NCBI GenBank assembly: GCA_965224275.1
Contig: CBDCYR010000009.1
Span: forward strand, 310,001 to 374,000
From: CAUZWH01 sp965224275
Lineage (GTDB): Bacteria; Pseudomonadota; Alphaproteobacteria; SHVV01
Length of the DNA stretch: 64,000 nucleotides
Direction: 5' to 3'
Part shown: positions 9,534 through 18,419 of the stretch, one piece after another
Layout: the number at the start of each line of letters is the position of its first letter
Position numbering within the stretch: the first letter of the stretch is position 1
Notes under the pieces: model-generated
Databases searched by the model: none
Seen by the model: the letters and a program-made list of their open reading frames with translations, nothing else
Told to the model about the DNA's origin: nothing
Made by a program: the position numbers and the translations under genes

Positions 9534-9935
9534 ATGGCCGACAAACTGAGCTTCGATCTGGTCTCCCCGGACCGCCTGCTGGTCTCAACCGAGGCCGATA
9601 TGGTGGTCGTGCCGGGAACCGAAGGGGATTTCGGCGCCATGATCGGGCATCAACCCCTGATCTCGGCCTTGCGTCCGGGCATTGTCGAGATCCATGAGGG
9701 CAGCACCGTCAGCGAACGGTTCTTCGTGCGCGGTGGCTTTGTCGAGGTAACGACCGAGCGTTGCACGGTTCTTGCCGAGGAAGCCATTCCGGTTTCGGAA
9801 CTCGATCGGGCCGAGATCGAACAGCGCATCAAGACCGTTGAAGAAGACCTCGTCGATGCCAAGACCGATGATGCACGCCATAACGCCGACCATGAAATTC
9901 GCACGCTCAACGAGCTCTTGGCGGCAGCGACCTGA
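9534..9935 (+). CDS. atpC: F1F0 ATP synthase subunit epsilon
   Basis: A 133-aa rotor subunit. The N-terminal beta-sandwich contains VVVPGTEGDFGAMIGHQPLI and FFVRGGFVEVTTERCTVLAE, typical of epsilon, followed by a helical hairpin (LDRAEIEQRIKTVEEDLVDA). It closes the operon 12 bases after atpD. No strong terminator hairpin is obvious downstream. Confidence 0.95.
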   Translation: MADKLSFDLVSPDRLLVSTEADMVVVPGTEGDFGAMIGHQPLISALRPGIVEIHEGSTVSERFFVRGGFVEVTTERCTVLAEEAIPVSELDRAEIEQRIKTVEEDLVDAKTDDARHNADHEIRTLNELLAAAT

Positions 9936-9968
9936 CCGCCTCAATCGTCCCCTAAATAGCTGATATTA

Positions 9969-9982
9969 GTGATATAAATCAT
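9969..9982. promoter_or_regulatory. Palindromic FNR/CRP-type site upstream of the ferritin-like gene
   Basis: The sequence GTGATATAAATCAT has the core TGAT-N4-ATCA of FNR-family operators with mismatched outer positions. It is embedded in a wider palindrome GTGAT-N7-ATCAC (9969-9985). It lies 74 bases before the GTG of the ferritin-like gene in an AT-rich gap. A role in oxygen or redox control is inference from the motif alone. Confidence 0.35.
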
Positions 9983-10055
9983 CACGCTGGAATGTGGTGG
10001 TGAGAATTATTAATATCTCCTCGCGCAAAGCGCCCGGTCCTTGAGGGAGAACAAC

Positions 10056-10874
10056 GTGGGACGGCAATGGACGCTTGATGACATCGCGTGGCAGGCGTTC
10101 GACTCGCAAAAGGTCGATCCCGACGTGCTCCTCGCCGTCAAAGCCGCGTCGATGGTCGAGAGCCACAGTGATGACTACGTGGTCTATCTGTGCCACGTGT
10201 TTCACGACGATCCCGAATTTCAAAAAGATGTAGAGCGCTGGGGCCGCGAAGAACTCCAGCACGGCAGCGCCCTGCGACGCTGGGCTGAGTTCGCCGATCC
10301 CAATTGGGATTTCGCGTCGGCGTTTGCACGCTTCAAAAAGGGTCACGTGCTGCCGCTGGACGCCACCGAATCGATTCGGGGCTCGCGCACCAGTGAGTTG
10401 GTCGCACGCTGTGTCGTTGAAGTTGGCACCAGTTCGTTTTACAGCGCCCTGCATGACGCCGTCGACGAGCCCGTTCTGAAACAGATTTGCGGCAATATCG
10501 CGGCTGACGAATTCCGCCACTACAAGCTCTTCTACAAGAATTCCAAGCACTATCGCGGGCTCGAAAAATCGAGCCTATTGGCGCGGCTTTGGGTCGCATT
10601 ATCGCGGTTGTGGGAGAGCGACGACGACGAATTGGCCTACGCATTCTATTGCGGTTCGGGTGACGATCGGCCCTATGATCGTGAGACCTATTACCGCGCC
10701 TATGCCGGGCGCGCCTACTGCCACTACCGGTTCGTCCACGTTGCGCATGCGGTCAACATGGTGTTGAAAGCAATCGGCATTAGCCCCCAGAGCCGTTTCG
10801 CCAGCGCGACCGTTCGCTTGGGTTGGCGGCTTTTCCAGTTCCGTGCGCGCCAGTTTCAGGCCGCGGTCGCCTAG
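10056..10874 (+). CDS. Ferritin-like domain protein, possible di-iron carboxylate protein
   Basis: A 272-aa protein of the ferritin-like superfamily. Two ExxH-type motifs, REELQHGSALRRW (about residue 70) and AADEFRHYKLF (about residue 155), are spaced as in four-helix di-iron proteins. An earlier glutamate in MVESHSDDYVVYL could be the third ligand. The start is GTG at 10056 because GAGGGAG lies 7 bases upstream; a TTG 15 bases earlier overlaps that site. The substrate is unknown; iron storage, oxygen reduction and hydroxylase roles are all possible. It lies alone between the F1 operon and the convergent rppH. Confidence 0.75.
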   Translation: MGRQWTLDDIAWQAFDSQKVDPDVLLAVKAASMVESHSDDYVVYLCHVFHDDPEFQKDVERWGREELQHGSALRRWAEFADPNWDFASAFARFKKGHVLPLDATESIRGSRTSELVARCVVEVGTSSFYSALHDAVDEPVLKQICGNIAADEFRHYKLFYKNSKHYRGLEKSSLLARLWVALSRLWESDDDELAYAFYCGSGDDRPYDRETYYRAYAGRAYCHYRFVHVAHAVNMVLKAIGISPQSRFASATVRLGWRLFQFRARQFQAAVA

Positions 10875-10911
10875 ACCGACGACCGGCGCCTGCGCAGACC
10901 GCGCAAGATGT

Positions 10912-11421
10912 TTAGGTTGGTCGACCGAGGCCGTCGATCAACCCGGCGAACTCTACCAGCAAGGCTTCGTAAACCGCCTTTTTGAACGGCACGATCACCT
11001 CGGGAAGCAGCGCCGGCTCGAGCCATCGCCAGTGATCGAATTCAGTATGCGCGCCGCGATCCAGATTGATCTCGCTGTCGTCGCCGAGAAAGCGGACCGC
11101 AAACCACTTCTGCGTTTGCCCGCGGTAGCGTCCCTGCCATACCCGGCCGACCAGATCCGATGGCAATTCGTAGTCCAACCATCCTGGTGTCTCACCGATG
11201 ATCGCAACATTGGCCGTTCCGATTTCTTCTTCAAGCTCGCGCACGGCTGCCTGCCGCGGGGTCTCGCCGGCATCGATCCCGCCTTGCGGCATTTGCCAGG
11301 CATCGCTGGTCCGGTCGCTGCGTTGCGCGACGAGAACACGGCCGTCGTCGTTGAGAACCATGATTCCGACGCACCGGCGTAGCGGCAGCGCCGCGGTAAC
11401 CTCGGTCGGCCGCGATGTCAC
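10912..11421 (-). CDS. rppH: RNA pyrophosphohydrolase (NUDIX)
   Basis: A 169-aa NUDIX enzyme that removes pyrophosphate from the 5' end of mRNA and starts its decay. The NUDIX box reads GGIDAGETPRQAAVRELEEE followed by IG. The preceding WQMPQGG is the RppH-type context that separates it from ADP-ribose or Ap4A NUDIX enzymes of other sub-families. It is the last gene of the long minus-strand block and starts 5 bases after the deacetylase gene. Confidence 0.93.
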   Translation of the reverse strand: MTSRPTEVTAALPLRRCVGIMVLNDDGRVLVAQRSDRTSDAWQMPQGGIDAGETPRQAAVRELEEEIGTANVAIIGETPGWLDYELPSDLVGRVWQGRYRGQTQKWFAVRFLGDDSEINLDRGAHTEFDHWRWLEPALLPEVIVPFKKAVYEALLVEFAGLIDGLGRPT

Positions 11422-11426
11422 CGGGC

Positions 11427-13226
11427 TCAGCCCGCTGTTGTTGCGGCTTGGGTCGAGGGTCGTCGCTGCGAGCGATGAATACGATCGACGATCGCCGAAA
11501 TCGGCGCCAGTTCGATCCCCTTTTGTGCGAGCGAGGGAATCCAGGCAGCGAGACGCTCGATCGTGACCGGGAACGGATAACCGATTCCGACGGCAATGCT
11601 ACCGCGACGCGCGATTTGTTCGAGTTCGAGCAACTGGGCATCGATCGCGACGCGCGACGCACGCCGATCGACGAATCGATCGCTAACGGCGATCGGAAGT
11701 CCCATTTCCACGCCCAGCCGGGCGGCGACGCTATCGCGCGTCGCGCCGGTGTCGAGGAACAACAGCCCGCGCTGCTTCAATTCCGTCAAAATCGGTCGCA
11801 GGTGATCCGGCGAGGTTGTGAATTTTGAACCCATAAAGCTGGTGACGCCGACATAGCCGGCAAACCGGCTTAGCAGCCACTCCATGCGATCGATGTTTTC
11901 GGCCGGCGATAGCGAGGTGAGCAGGGTATGCGGGCCGGGATCGTTGGCCGGGTAACTCAGCGGTTCCATGGGCAACTGCAGCATGACTTCATGCCCTGCG
12001 GCCCGCGCGCCGGAGATCCACTTTGGCAGATCCGGCGCATAAGCCGCGAACGACAGCGTCACCTCGCCGGGAAGTTGTTGGATAGCCGCGTTGGTGGCTG
12101 ACTGGCTCATGCCCATACCGCCGAGGATGATCGCGATCAGCGTTTTGTCCGGGTTGTCATCGCGGAACGGGCGCGCATAGACGCGCCACGCCTGACGGCC
12201 GTCGGCCGAGATTACCGGCAGCGGCCCTTTCGGTGTGTCGGTAATGATCGCCGGATCCGGCACCGGCGCCATCACGACTTTGCCTGAGCGATCGTTGGTC
12301 GGTGGTGTCGATTCGGTCGTCGATTCCGTCGTCTGTGAAGCTTCTTCCTTGATGTCGTCCTGCGTAATGTCGGGAGCGAGCGCTGCGGTCTCGGTCGGTG
12401 CGTCGTCGGTAGCAATGTCCGGCGCTATGTTGCTGCCAGACGATTGGGCGGCCGCGGAGGTGTCGGACGCAATGTCGGGCTTGATCGCAGCCGCCATGCT
12501 CGGTTTCACTTGTGTCGGCTTGTCCGAGGCTATGTCGGGTTTAACCGCGGCGGCTGCCATCAGGGTTTTCGCCGCGGGCCCTTGTGCCATCGCCTGCGAG
12601 TCGGTCGTCGTCGCGGCCGTAGATTTTGGATCCTCGGTCTCGGCCGCTGCAATTGCCGGCGCCATTTTCGCCGCCATCTTGGTGGCGGCGCTATCGGCAA
12701 CCGCGATTTCGGGCTGTACGGAACCGCCGCCGCCCGACATGGTCGGTTTTGCCGCCACCGAGTCATCGGCGGCAATATCGGGTTGGATGGACGTGGCGGG
12801 CTCGGCTTCAGCCATCGGCGCCTGATCTTCGGCCCCATCAGGTTTGGCCCCATCAGTTTTGGCGATGTCCGGTTCGATTCCGCCACTTGCCGCAATCGTC
12901 CGCCGATCTTCGCGTTTGCCAATTTCCGCCGGCGCCGGGGGCATGCTTGGTGACATGCTCCCGGTCGTGCTGGGCGCCGCCGGTTGGTCGGTCGACTTGG
13001 ACGACCCGACGTCCGCAACGTCAGTGGTCCCGGGTTCTTCGTCGAGGCCTTCAGGTTCGTAGGTAACCGCCGCCCAACCGATCATTGCGGCAAAGATAGC
13101 CGCCACGGATAGCGATGTAATCGCCAGCGCTGAGGGGCGGAACCGGGCTCCCGATGGCGTCGGTTTGGGTGGTGACGGTCGGCGTCGAGCCCCGCGTTTT
13201 TCTCGTTCCGCGGGTCGTTTTGCCAC
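11427..13226 (-). CDS. Divergent polysaccharide deacetylase family protein (YibQ-like) with repetitive linker
   Basis: A 599-aa envelope protein. A basic cytoplasmic N-terminus precedes one membrane helix (about residues 33-55, ALAITSLSVAAIFAAMIGWA). A low-complexity linker of some 250 residues follows, then a C-terminal divergent polysaccharide deacetylase domain of about 230 residues (TLIAIILGGMGMSQSATNAA, VMLQLPMEPLSYP, LFLDTGATRDSVA). The linker carries about seven variants of a PDIA-acid motif (PDIAKTD, PDIAADD, PEIAVAD, PDIASDK, PDIASDT, PDIATDD, PDITQDD). The domain usually sits beside ctpA and envC, as here; its enzymatic activity is unproven. Confidence 0.88.
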   Translation of the reverse strand: MAKRPAEREKRGARRRPSPPKPTPSGARFRPSALAITSLSVAAIFAAMIGWAAVTYEPEGLDEEPGTTDVADVGSSKSTDQPAAPSTTGSMSPSMPPAPAEIGKREDRRTIAASGGIEPDIAKTDGAKPDGAEDQAPMAEAEPATSIQPDIAADDSVAAKPTMSGGGGSVQPEIAVADSAATKMAAKMAPAIAAAETEDPKSTAATTTDSQAMAQGPAAKTLMAAAAVKPDIASDKPTQVKPSMAAAIKPDIASDTSAAAQSSGSNIAPDIATDDAPTETAALAPDITQDDIKEEASQTTESTTESTPPTNDRSGKVVMAPVPDPAIITDTPKGPLPVISADGRQAWRVYARPFRDDNPDKTLIAIILGGMGMSQSATNAAIQQLPGEVTLSFAAYAPDLPKWISGARAAGHEVMLQLPMEPLSYPANDPGPHTLLTSLSPAENIDRMEWLLSRFAGYVGVTSFMGSKFTTSPDHLRPILTELKQRGLLFLDTGATRDSVAARLGVEMGLPIAVSDRFVDRRASRVAIDAQLLELEQIARRGSIAVGIGYPFPVTIERLAAWIPSLAQKGIELAPISAIVDRIHRSQRRPSTQAATTAG

Positions 13227-13258
13227 TCTGTGCTCTCGCGGTCTTTCCCGGGCGCGCC

Positions 13259-14536
13259 CTAATTGGCGCTCGCCCCGCGGCTGCCGTAAAGCGCCAGCGC
13301 GTGCATAAGATCGACCGCGCGCGTTAGCTGATAATCTTCCGGTGTGTCGTTCGCCTTATCATCGGCCGCATTCTTGTCATCGCCGTTACCTTCTCCCTGG
13401 CCGGCAAGGTGGCCGCGCAACGACGCCTCGCTGCGCGACGGTCCGGTATCGAGGAGTTCAAGACGCGCGCGCGGAACGAAAATATCGGGATCGATGCCGG
13501 TCGCCTGGATCGACCTGCCGGACGGCGTGTAGTACCGCGACGTGGTTAGGCGAAGCGCCCCATGCGGGCCGAGCGGCATGATCGTTTGCACCGATCCTTT
13601 GCCAAACGATTTGGTGCCAAGAATAATCGCCCGTTTATGGTCCTGAAGGGCGCCGGCAACAATCTCGGAGGCAGACGCGGAGCCGCCGTCGATCAAGACG
13701 ATAATCGGTTTCCCGTCGACGAGGTCACCGCCGCGAGCGTTGTAGCGCTTGGAGTCCTGGGCTCGCCGGCCCCGGGTCGAAACGATTTCACCCCGCGTGA
13801 GGAATGCGTCCGATACCGCGACCGCTTGATCGAGCAAGCCGCCCGGATTGCTGCGTAGATCGAGGATAAGGCCCTCCATCCCCTTGCCGATCTTCTCCCG
13901 GATTTCCCCGATTGCTTTCCTCAGGCCAGGTTCGGTTTGCTCCGTGAAGGAAGAAATCCGGATATAGGCGACGCTGCCTTCGGCCCGCCCACGTACCGAG
14001 CGAACCGGAATGACCCCGCGCTTGATCGTAATCTTGAGCGGTTTTTCCGAACCCACACGAGCGACGGTAAGGGTGATGTCGGTATTGATCGGTCCGCGCA
14101 TTTTGTCGACGGCGTCGCGCAACGTAAGCCCGAGCACCGGTTCGTCGTCGAGGTGGGTGATCAGATCCCCGGGTTTGACCCCGGCGCGGAAGGCCGGCGT
14201 GTCCTCGATTGGAGAAATAACCTTAACGAAACCGTTCTCCATACTGACTTCAATGCCAAGGCCGCCAAACTCCCCGCGGGTGGTTTCCTGCATGAGGCGA
14301 TAGGTATCGGCGTTCAGGTAGGAGGAATGCGGATCCAGCGAGGACAACATACCCTTGATAGCGGCCTCGATCAGATCCTTGTCGGTGACGTCGACGACAT
14401 AATCCGCCCGCACTCGCTCGAACACGTCTCCAAACAAGTTTAGTTGCCGGTAGGTATCCGAACTTTCGGAAAAACCAGGAGCCGGAGCGGCGACGATCAA
14501 AATACCGGCGATGCCGGCAAGCAATGCCCTGCGCAT
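13259..14536 (-). CDS. ctpA: Carboxyl-terminal processing protease, S41 family
   Basis: A 425-aa secreted serine protease. A signal peptide (MRRALLAGIAGILIVAAPAP) precedes a PDZ domain (about 85-160, EFGGLGIEVSMENGFVKV) and the S41 domain. The nucleophile serine is in GGSASASEIVAGAL and the general-base lysine in LGTKSFGKGSVQT. The start at 14536 is chosen because it gives a clean signal peptide and overlaps the envC stop by one base (TAATG); an upstream start would put 12 extra residues before it. The partner order envC-ctpA fits periplasmic peptidoglycan-hydrolase control. Confidence 0.95.
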   Translation of the reverse strand: MRRALLAGIAGILIVAAPAPGFSESSDTYRQLNLFGDVFERVRADYVVDVTDKDLIEAAIKGMLSSLDPHSSYLNADTYRLMQETTRGEFGGLGIEVSMENGFVKVISPIEDTPAFRAGVKPGDLITHLDDEPVLGLTLRDAVDKMRGPINTDITLTVARVGSEKPLKITIKRGVIPVRSVRGRAEGSVAYIRISSFTEQTEPGLRKAIGEIREKIGKGMEGLILDLRSNPGGLLDQAVAVSDAFLTRGEIVSTRGRRAQDSKRYNARGGDLVDGKPIIVLIDGGSASASEIVAGALQDHKRAIILGTKSFGKGSVQTIMPLGPHGALRLTTSRYYTPSGRSIQATGIDPDIFVPRARLELLDTGPSRSEASLRGHLAGQGEGNGDDKNAADDKANDTPEDYQLTRAVDLMHALALYGSRGASAN

Positions 14537-15822
14537 TATCCACTTACCTCGTGTTCGAGTGCCGCGAGCCACGGTAGCGGGTCGAATGGCGCACCGTTGC
14601 GACGCATTTCAACATACAAGATCGGATTATTGCTGCTCTCTCCCGTCATCCGTCCTACGGGTTCTCCAGAGAGCAGCATTTGCCCGACGGTCACATCTAT
14701 GCGGGACAAACCCGCAACAAGCGTATGATATCCCTCGCCATGGGCGATTATCAAGAGTTGCCCATAGCTGCGGAAGGGTCCCGCGAACACGATTTCGCCA
14801 TCATGTGGTGCCAACACCTGCGCCCCGGCGAGGGTGGCAATCCGAATGCCCTTGGTGCGGGCTCGGCCGCCATCAGGTTGATCAAAACCACTTAGAATGC
14901 TGCCCTGCGCCGGAAATGGCATGCGACCGCGCGCCGATTGGAAGGTCTGCGGCTTGCGTCGCTTAGGTGCGGCCCGCGGTTTGGGCACGGCGCCGTTGCC
15001 GGGCGGCGTCCACGCTGCGGTTTCCGTCCGCTTTGTTTGCGCATCAGCCTCGATCTTTCGCTCGGCCTCCTTGAGGGCTTTTCTTTCGGCGACACGCTTG
15101 GCCTCGAGTGTCGCGATCAGTCCCCGCAGAGATTTTGCTTCGCCGGCCAATTGTGCCTGGCGGCCGGCTTCGCGCTTCGCACTCGAAGTCAGGCGCGCTT
15201 GTGCCTTGCCCTTGCGGGCAATCAGCTGGTCGAGGTCGCGGCGTTCGCGTTCGAGCGAGGCCGAATTGGTGGCGAGATCTTCCTTCTTGGCGGCGATCTC
15301 GGTGCGTAATTTGCGCAGCGCATCGAGTTGTGCGCCGAGTCGGCGGGCGTCGGCCTCGAGGCGTCGGGAGAGGCTGCCGATAAGGATCGAGCTGCGCACC
15401 GAATCAACCGCCGCGGCCGGGCTGGCCAGCAGCGCCTCGGGCGGTTTTCGTGCAATGCGTTGGAGCGCCGCGAGCGACGCCGCGAGCTCCTCGCGTCGCC
15501 CCGCCAGCGCACGTTCGCGTGCGGCCGCCTCGCGGCGATAAGCGCCGAGCTGTCTTCCAAGAGCGGCGATCTTGGCTTCGCGGCGCCGTTCAAGCCGCGC
15601 TTTTTGCACGGATTCACGACGTAGTTGTTCGATTTCGGCCTGATAATCGCTGGCGTCGCGGGCTGATCGCTGCTCACGCGCGCGACTGTCCTTGATCGCC
15701 TTTTCTATTTTCAAGAGCTGCTGCTGCGTGCCATCCGCGGCATTCGCCGGCGCCATGGTCATGGCGCCAAGCGCGATCATGGCGATCACTGTTGGCCGGC
15801 TACGCAATGGCTTGACGTTCAT
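14536..15822 (-). CDS. envC: Murein hydrolase activator EnvC-like protein with degenerate M23 domain
   Basis: A 428-aa protein. An N-terminal hydrophobic segment (VIAMIALGAMTMAPANAADG) serves as signal peptide. Long coiled coils follow (about 30-265, rich in Arg, Glu, Ala), then a LytM/M23 domain (about 320-425). The usual first zinc ligand motif is replaced (RTKGIRIATLAGAQV) and the late one reads LYVEMRRNGAPFDPLPWL, as in EnvC of E. coli. So it should activate amidases rather than cut peptidoglycan itself. It overlaps gpmI by 23 bases. Confidence 0.92.
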   Translation of the reverse strand: MNVKPLRSRPTVIAMIALGAMTMAPANAADGTQQQLLKIEKAIKDSRAREQRSARDASDYQAEIEQLRRESVQKARLERRREAKIAALGRQLGAYRREAAARERALAGRREELAASLAALQRIARKPPEALLASPAAAVDSVRSSILIGSLSRRLEADARRLGAQLDALRKLRTEIAAKKEDLATNSASLERERRDLDQLIARKGKAQARLTSSAKREAGRQAQLAGEAKSLRGLIATLEAKRVAERKALKEAERKIEADAQTKRTETAAWTPPGNGAVPKPRAAPKRRKPQTFQSARGRMPFPAQGSILSGFDQPDGGRARTKGIRIATLAGAQVLAPHDGEIVFAGPFRSYGQLLIIAHGEGYHTLVAGLSRIDVTVGQMLLSGEPVGRMTGESSNNPILYVEMRRNGAPFDPLPWLAALEHEVSG

Positions 15823-17380
15823 TGGCGGCAGGCGCGGGTGTGCCGGCCTTGATCAGCGACCGGCCGGTCATCTCGTCCGATTGGGGAATACCCAGGAGGG
15901 CGAGAACCGTTGGGGCAACGTCGGCCAGTCGACCTTCCGTCAGCGCCAAATCCCGGGCCGGCGCATTGACGATTAGGCAAGGCACGAGTTCGGTGGTGTG
16001 CGCAGTGTGGGCTTGTGCGGTTTGGGGATCGAACATCCGTTCGGCGTTGCCGTGATCGGCCGTTACGATCAATGTCCCGCCGCTCTGCACGACGGCGTCC
16101 GAGATCCGGCCGACGCAGGTGTCGACGGCCTCGACCGCGTGGATCGCGGCGTCGAGGCTCCCGGTGTGCCCGACCATATCGGTGTTGGCATAATTAACGA
16201 GGATGAAATCGAAGCGCGCACGTTGGATCGCGTCGACCAGTTGATCAGTGACCTCGAACGCGGACATCTCAGGCTGGAGGTCGTAGGTGGCGACTTTTGG
16301 CGACGGCACTAGGATACGGTCCTCGCCCGCGAAGGGGTCTTCGACACCGCCGTTGAAAAAGAACGTCACGTGCGCGTACTTCTCGGTCTCGGCAATCCGA
16401 AGCTGGCGCAATCCCTGGGCCGCGACGACTTCGCCAAGCGAGGCTGGCAGCGCGACCGGCGGCAATAGCGCCGTCAATTGGCGGTTGAGAGCGGCTGAGT
16501 AGGAGACCAAGCCGACCGAACTGGCAAAGTCGATCATCCGGGTTCGTTGGAACCCGTCGAACGATGGATCGACCAGCGCCGAGAGGATTTCCCGCGCCCG
16601 GTCGGACCGGAAATTCATCATCACGAGGCCGTCGCCGGCGGCCATTCCCGCGTAGCCGCCGATCGCCGCGGGGACGATGAATTCGTCTGTGAGTCCGGCG
16701 TCGTATGCCGCCGTCACGGCCGCGGCCGGGTCATCGGCGTGATCGCCCTCGCCCAATGCGATGACCCGATAGGCGGGCTCGACCCGCTCCCAGCGCTGGT
16801 CACGGTCCATCGCATAATAGCGACCGCACACGCTCGCCACGGTAACCCCGGATTCGGGCAATGCGGCGAGGAACTCGGTTAGGTATCCCTGGGCGCTTTT
16901 GGGAGGTGTGTCGCGGCCATCGAGAAATGCATGAATGGCAACCGCAACACCGCGGGCTGCAACCTCTCGCGCGAACGCGGCAATCTGCGCTTGATGGGCA
17001 TGGACACCGCCGGGTGACAGCAACCCGAGGACGTGGCAGGTCCCCCCGCTCTTCCTCAACGCGCCGATCAAATCGGCGAAAACGGTGGTTTCGAACAGCG
17101 AACCGTCGGCGATCGCGGCATCGACTCGCGGCAAATCCTGAACCACGACACGGCCCGCGCCGAGGTTCATATGGCCGACCTCGGAGTTCCCCATCTGACC
17201 GCGCGGTAGTCCGACATCGCTGGACGACGCGTTCAGAAGGACATGCGGCGAGGTTGCGAAGAGGTGGTCCAATGACGGTGTGCGCGCCAGCGCAATCGCG
17301 TTGTGGTCGCTTTCCTCGCGATGTCCCCAACCATCAAGAACGCAAAGAATAACTGGCTTTGGCCGGTTCGTTGCCACCAT
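15800..17380 (-). CDS. gpmI: 2,3-bisphosphoglycerate-independent phosphoglycerate mutase
   Basis: A 526-aa binuclear metalloenzyme interconverting 3- and 2-phosphoglycerate in glycolysis. The first metal site is VILCVLDGWGHREES, the phospho-serine lies in MGNSEVGHMNLGAGR, DGRDTPP is the substrate segment and VTADHGNAE the C-terminal metal ligands. The start at 17380 (MVATNRPKPVIL) is preferred because family members begin a few residues before the VILCVLDGWG strand; an in-frame start at 17437 would add 19 residues. No strong Shine-Dalgarno decides between them. Confidence 0.95.
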   Translation of the reverse strand: MVATNRPKPVILCVLDGWGHREESDHNAIALARTPSLDHLFATSPHVLLNASSSDVGLPRGQMGNSEVGHMNLGAGRVVVQDLPRVDAAIADGSLFETTVFADLIGALRKSGGTCHVLGLLSPGGVHAHQAQIAAFAREVAARGVAVAIHAFLDGRDTPPKSAQGYLTEFLAALPESGVTVASVCGRYYAMDRDQRWERVEPAYRVIALGEGDHADDPAAAVTAAYDAGLTDEFIVPAAIGGYAGMAAGDGLVMMNFRSDRAREILSALVDPSFDGFQRTRMIDFASSVGLVSYSAALNRQLTALLPPVALPASLGEVVAAQGLRQLRIAETEKYAHVTFFFNGGVEDPFAGEDRILVPSPKVATYDLQPEMSAFEVTDQLVDAIQRARFDFILVNYANTDMVGHTGSLDAAIHAVEAVDTCVGRISDAVVQSGGTLIVTADHGNAERMFDPQTAQAHTAHTTELVPCLIVNAPARDLALTEGRLADVAPTVLALLGIPQSDEMTGRSLIKAGTPAPAANERQAIA

Positions 17381-17452
17381 TGCGGCGTTATAACCCCGGT
17401 CGACGGGACTGGCTAGCTGGATCGGTGGCCGGCCCATCGGTCGAACCCATAA

Positions 17453-17911
17453 TCATTCGCGATGATAGGGGTGGCCGGTCGAGATCGTGTAGGCCCGGTA
17501 GAGTTGCTCTGCCAACATCGCGCGCACGAGGAAATGCGGCCAGGTTTGTCGGCCGAACGCGATTAGCCCGGCCGTATCGGCCTTGATCTCGGCAGCCAGG
17601 CCGTCGGCCCCGCCGATCAGGAACGCGAGCTCCTGGACGCCGGCGTCCCGCCACCGCTCAAGCCGGGCGGCAAACTTGCGGCTGGAGAGCTGATCTCCTG
17701 TTTCATCGAGGGCAACCACGCTCGCCCCTTTAGGAATGACGGCAGCCAGCGCCTTGGCTTCGTTTCGTAAGCGCTCTGCCGCCGAAGAGCCGCGACCGTT
17801 ACCGATTTCTCGCAGCGTCACCGGCCACTTCAGACGCTTGGCATAATCATCGAACAGCGTCTTTTGAGGGCCTGATTTTAGGCGACCCACGGCTGCAATC
17901 GTTATTTTCAT
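17453..17911 (-). CDS. rlmH: 23S rRNA (pseudouridine1915-N3)-methyltransferase RlmH
   Basis: A 152-aa SPOUT methyltransferase acting on 70S ribosomes. Family signatures are MKITIAAVGRLKSGP at the start, LDETGDQLSSRKFA, the knotted S-adenosylmethionine site ELAFLIGGADGL and the tail LAEQLYRAYTISTGHPYHRE. Full length. It lies between rsfS and gpmI in the usual order. Confidence 0.96.
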   Translation of the reverse strand: MKITIAAVGRLKSGPQKTLFDDYAKRLKWPVTLREIGNGRGSSAAERLRNEAKALAAVIPKGASVVALDETGDQLSSRKFAARLERWRDAGVQELAFLIGGADGLAAEIKADTAGLIAFGRQTWPHFLVRAMLAEQLYRAYTISTGHPYHRE

Positions 17912-17978
17912 GGCGTTGTCGGCCGCAGCGCCGAGGCGTTAGCGGCTCGAAACCGACGGGCTCGAACAGGCGCGCAAG

Positions 17979-18419
17979 TCAGACCGCGACTTGCTCGGCT
18001 GAGAAGTCAACGGTCCACATTTTTTCAATATTGTAGAAGCGCCGAACTTCAGGTCGAAACAAATGGACGACCACGTCGCCGGCATCGACCAGTACCCAAT
18101 CGCAGGTTTCCTGCCCCTCGACGGTCGGCATACGCCGCAGGACTTTCTTAATGTCCTTCCGCAACCGTTCGGTCAGCGCATTTATCTGCCGCTGCGAACC
18201 GCCGCAGGCAACCATCATGAAATCGGCCATCGTCGACTTGCCGAGCAGGTCTATGGTCGCAATATCTTGCGCTTTACCGTCGCTGAGGGATTGTTCGATA
18301 AGGTTGCGCAGCGCGATCGCTTCGGTTGAATGCTGCTGGGGGTCGCCGGTTGGGTCGGCGGAAGCTGAGCGTCCTATGATCGGGCCTCCCTTGAGATTGT
18401 CATGATGGGATGGCGTCAC
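17979..18419 (-). CDS. rsfS: Ribosome silencing factor RsfS
   Basis: A protein of about 146 aa that binds ribosomal protein L14 and blocks subunit joining under starvation. The core runs from ALRNLIEQSLSDGKAQDI through STMADFMMVACGGSQRQINA to ETCDWVLVDAGDVVVHLFRP, with the family tail RFYNIEKMW. The start is uncertain. GTG at 18419 overlaps the nadD end by 20 bases; GTG at 18458 would overlap by 59. A perfect AAGGGAGG occurs just inside but is followed by no standard start codon. Confidence 0.93.
   Translation of the reverse strand: MTPSHHDNLKGGPIIGRSASADPTGDPQQHSTEAIALRNLIEQSLSDGKAQDIATIDLLGKSTMADFMMVACGGSQRQINALTERLRKDIKKVLRRMPTVEGQETCDWVLVDAGDVVVHLFRPEVRRFYNIEKMWTVDFSAEQVAV

Noticed and set aside
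14536..15822. Active M23 endopeptidase
   Set aside because: The zinc-ligand motifs are degenerate as in EnvC, so activation of amidases is the better reading.
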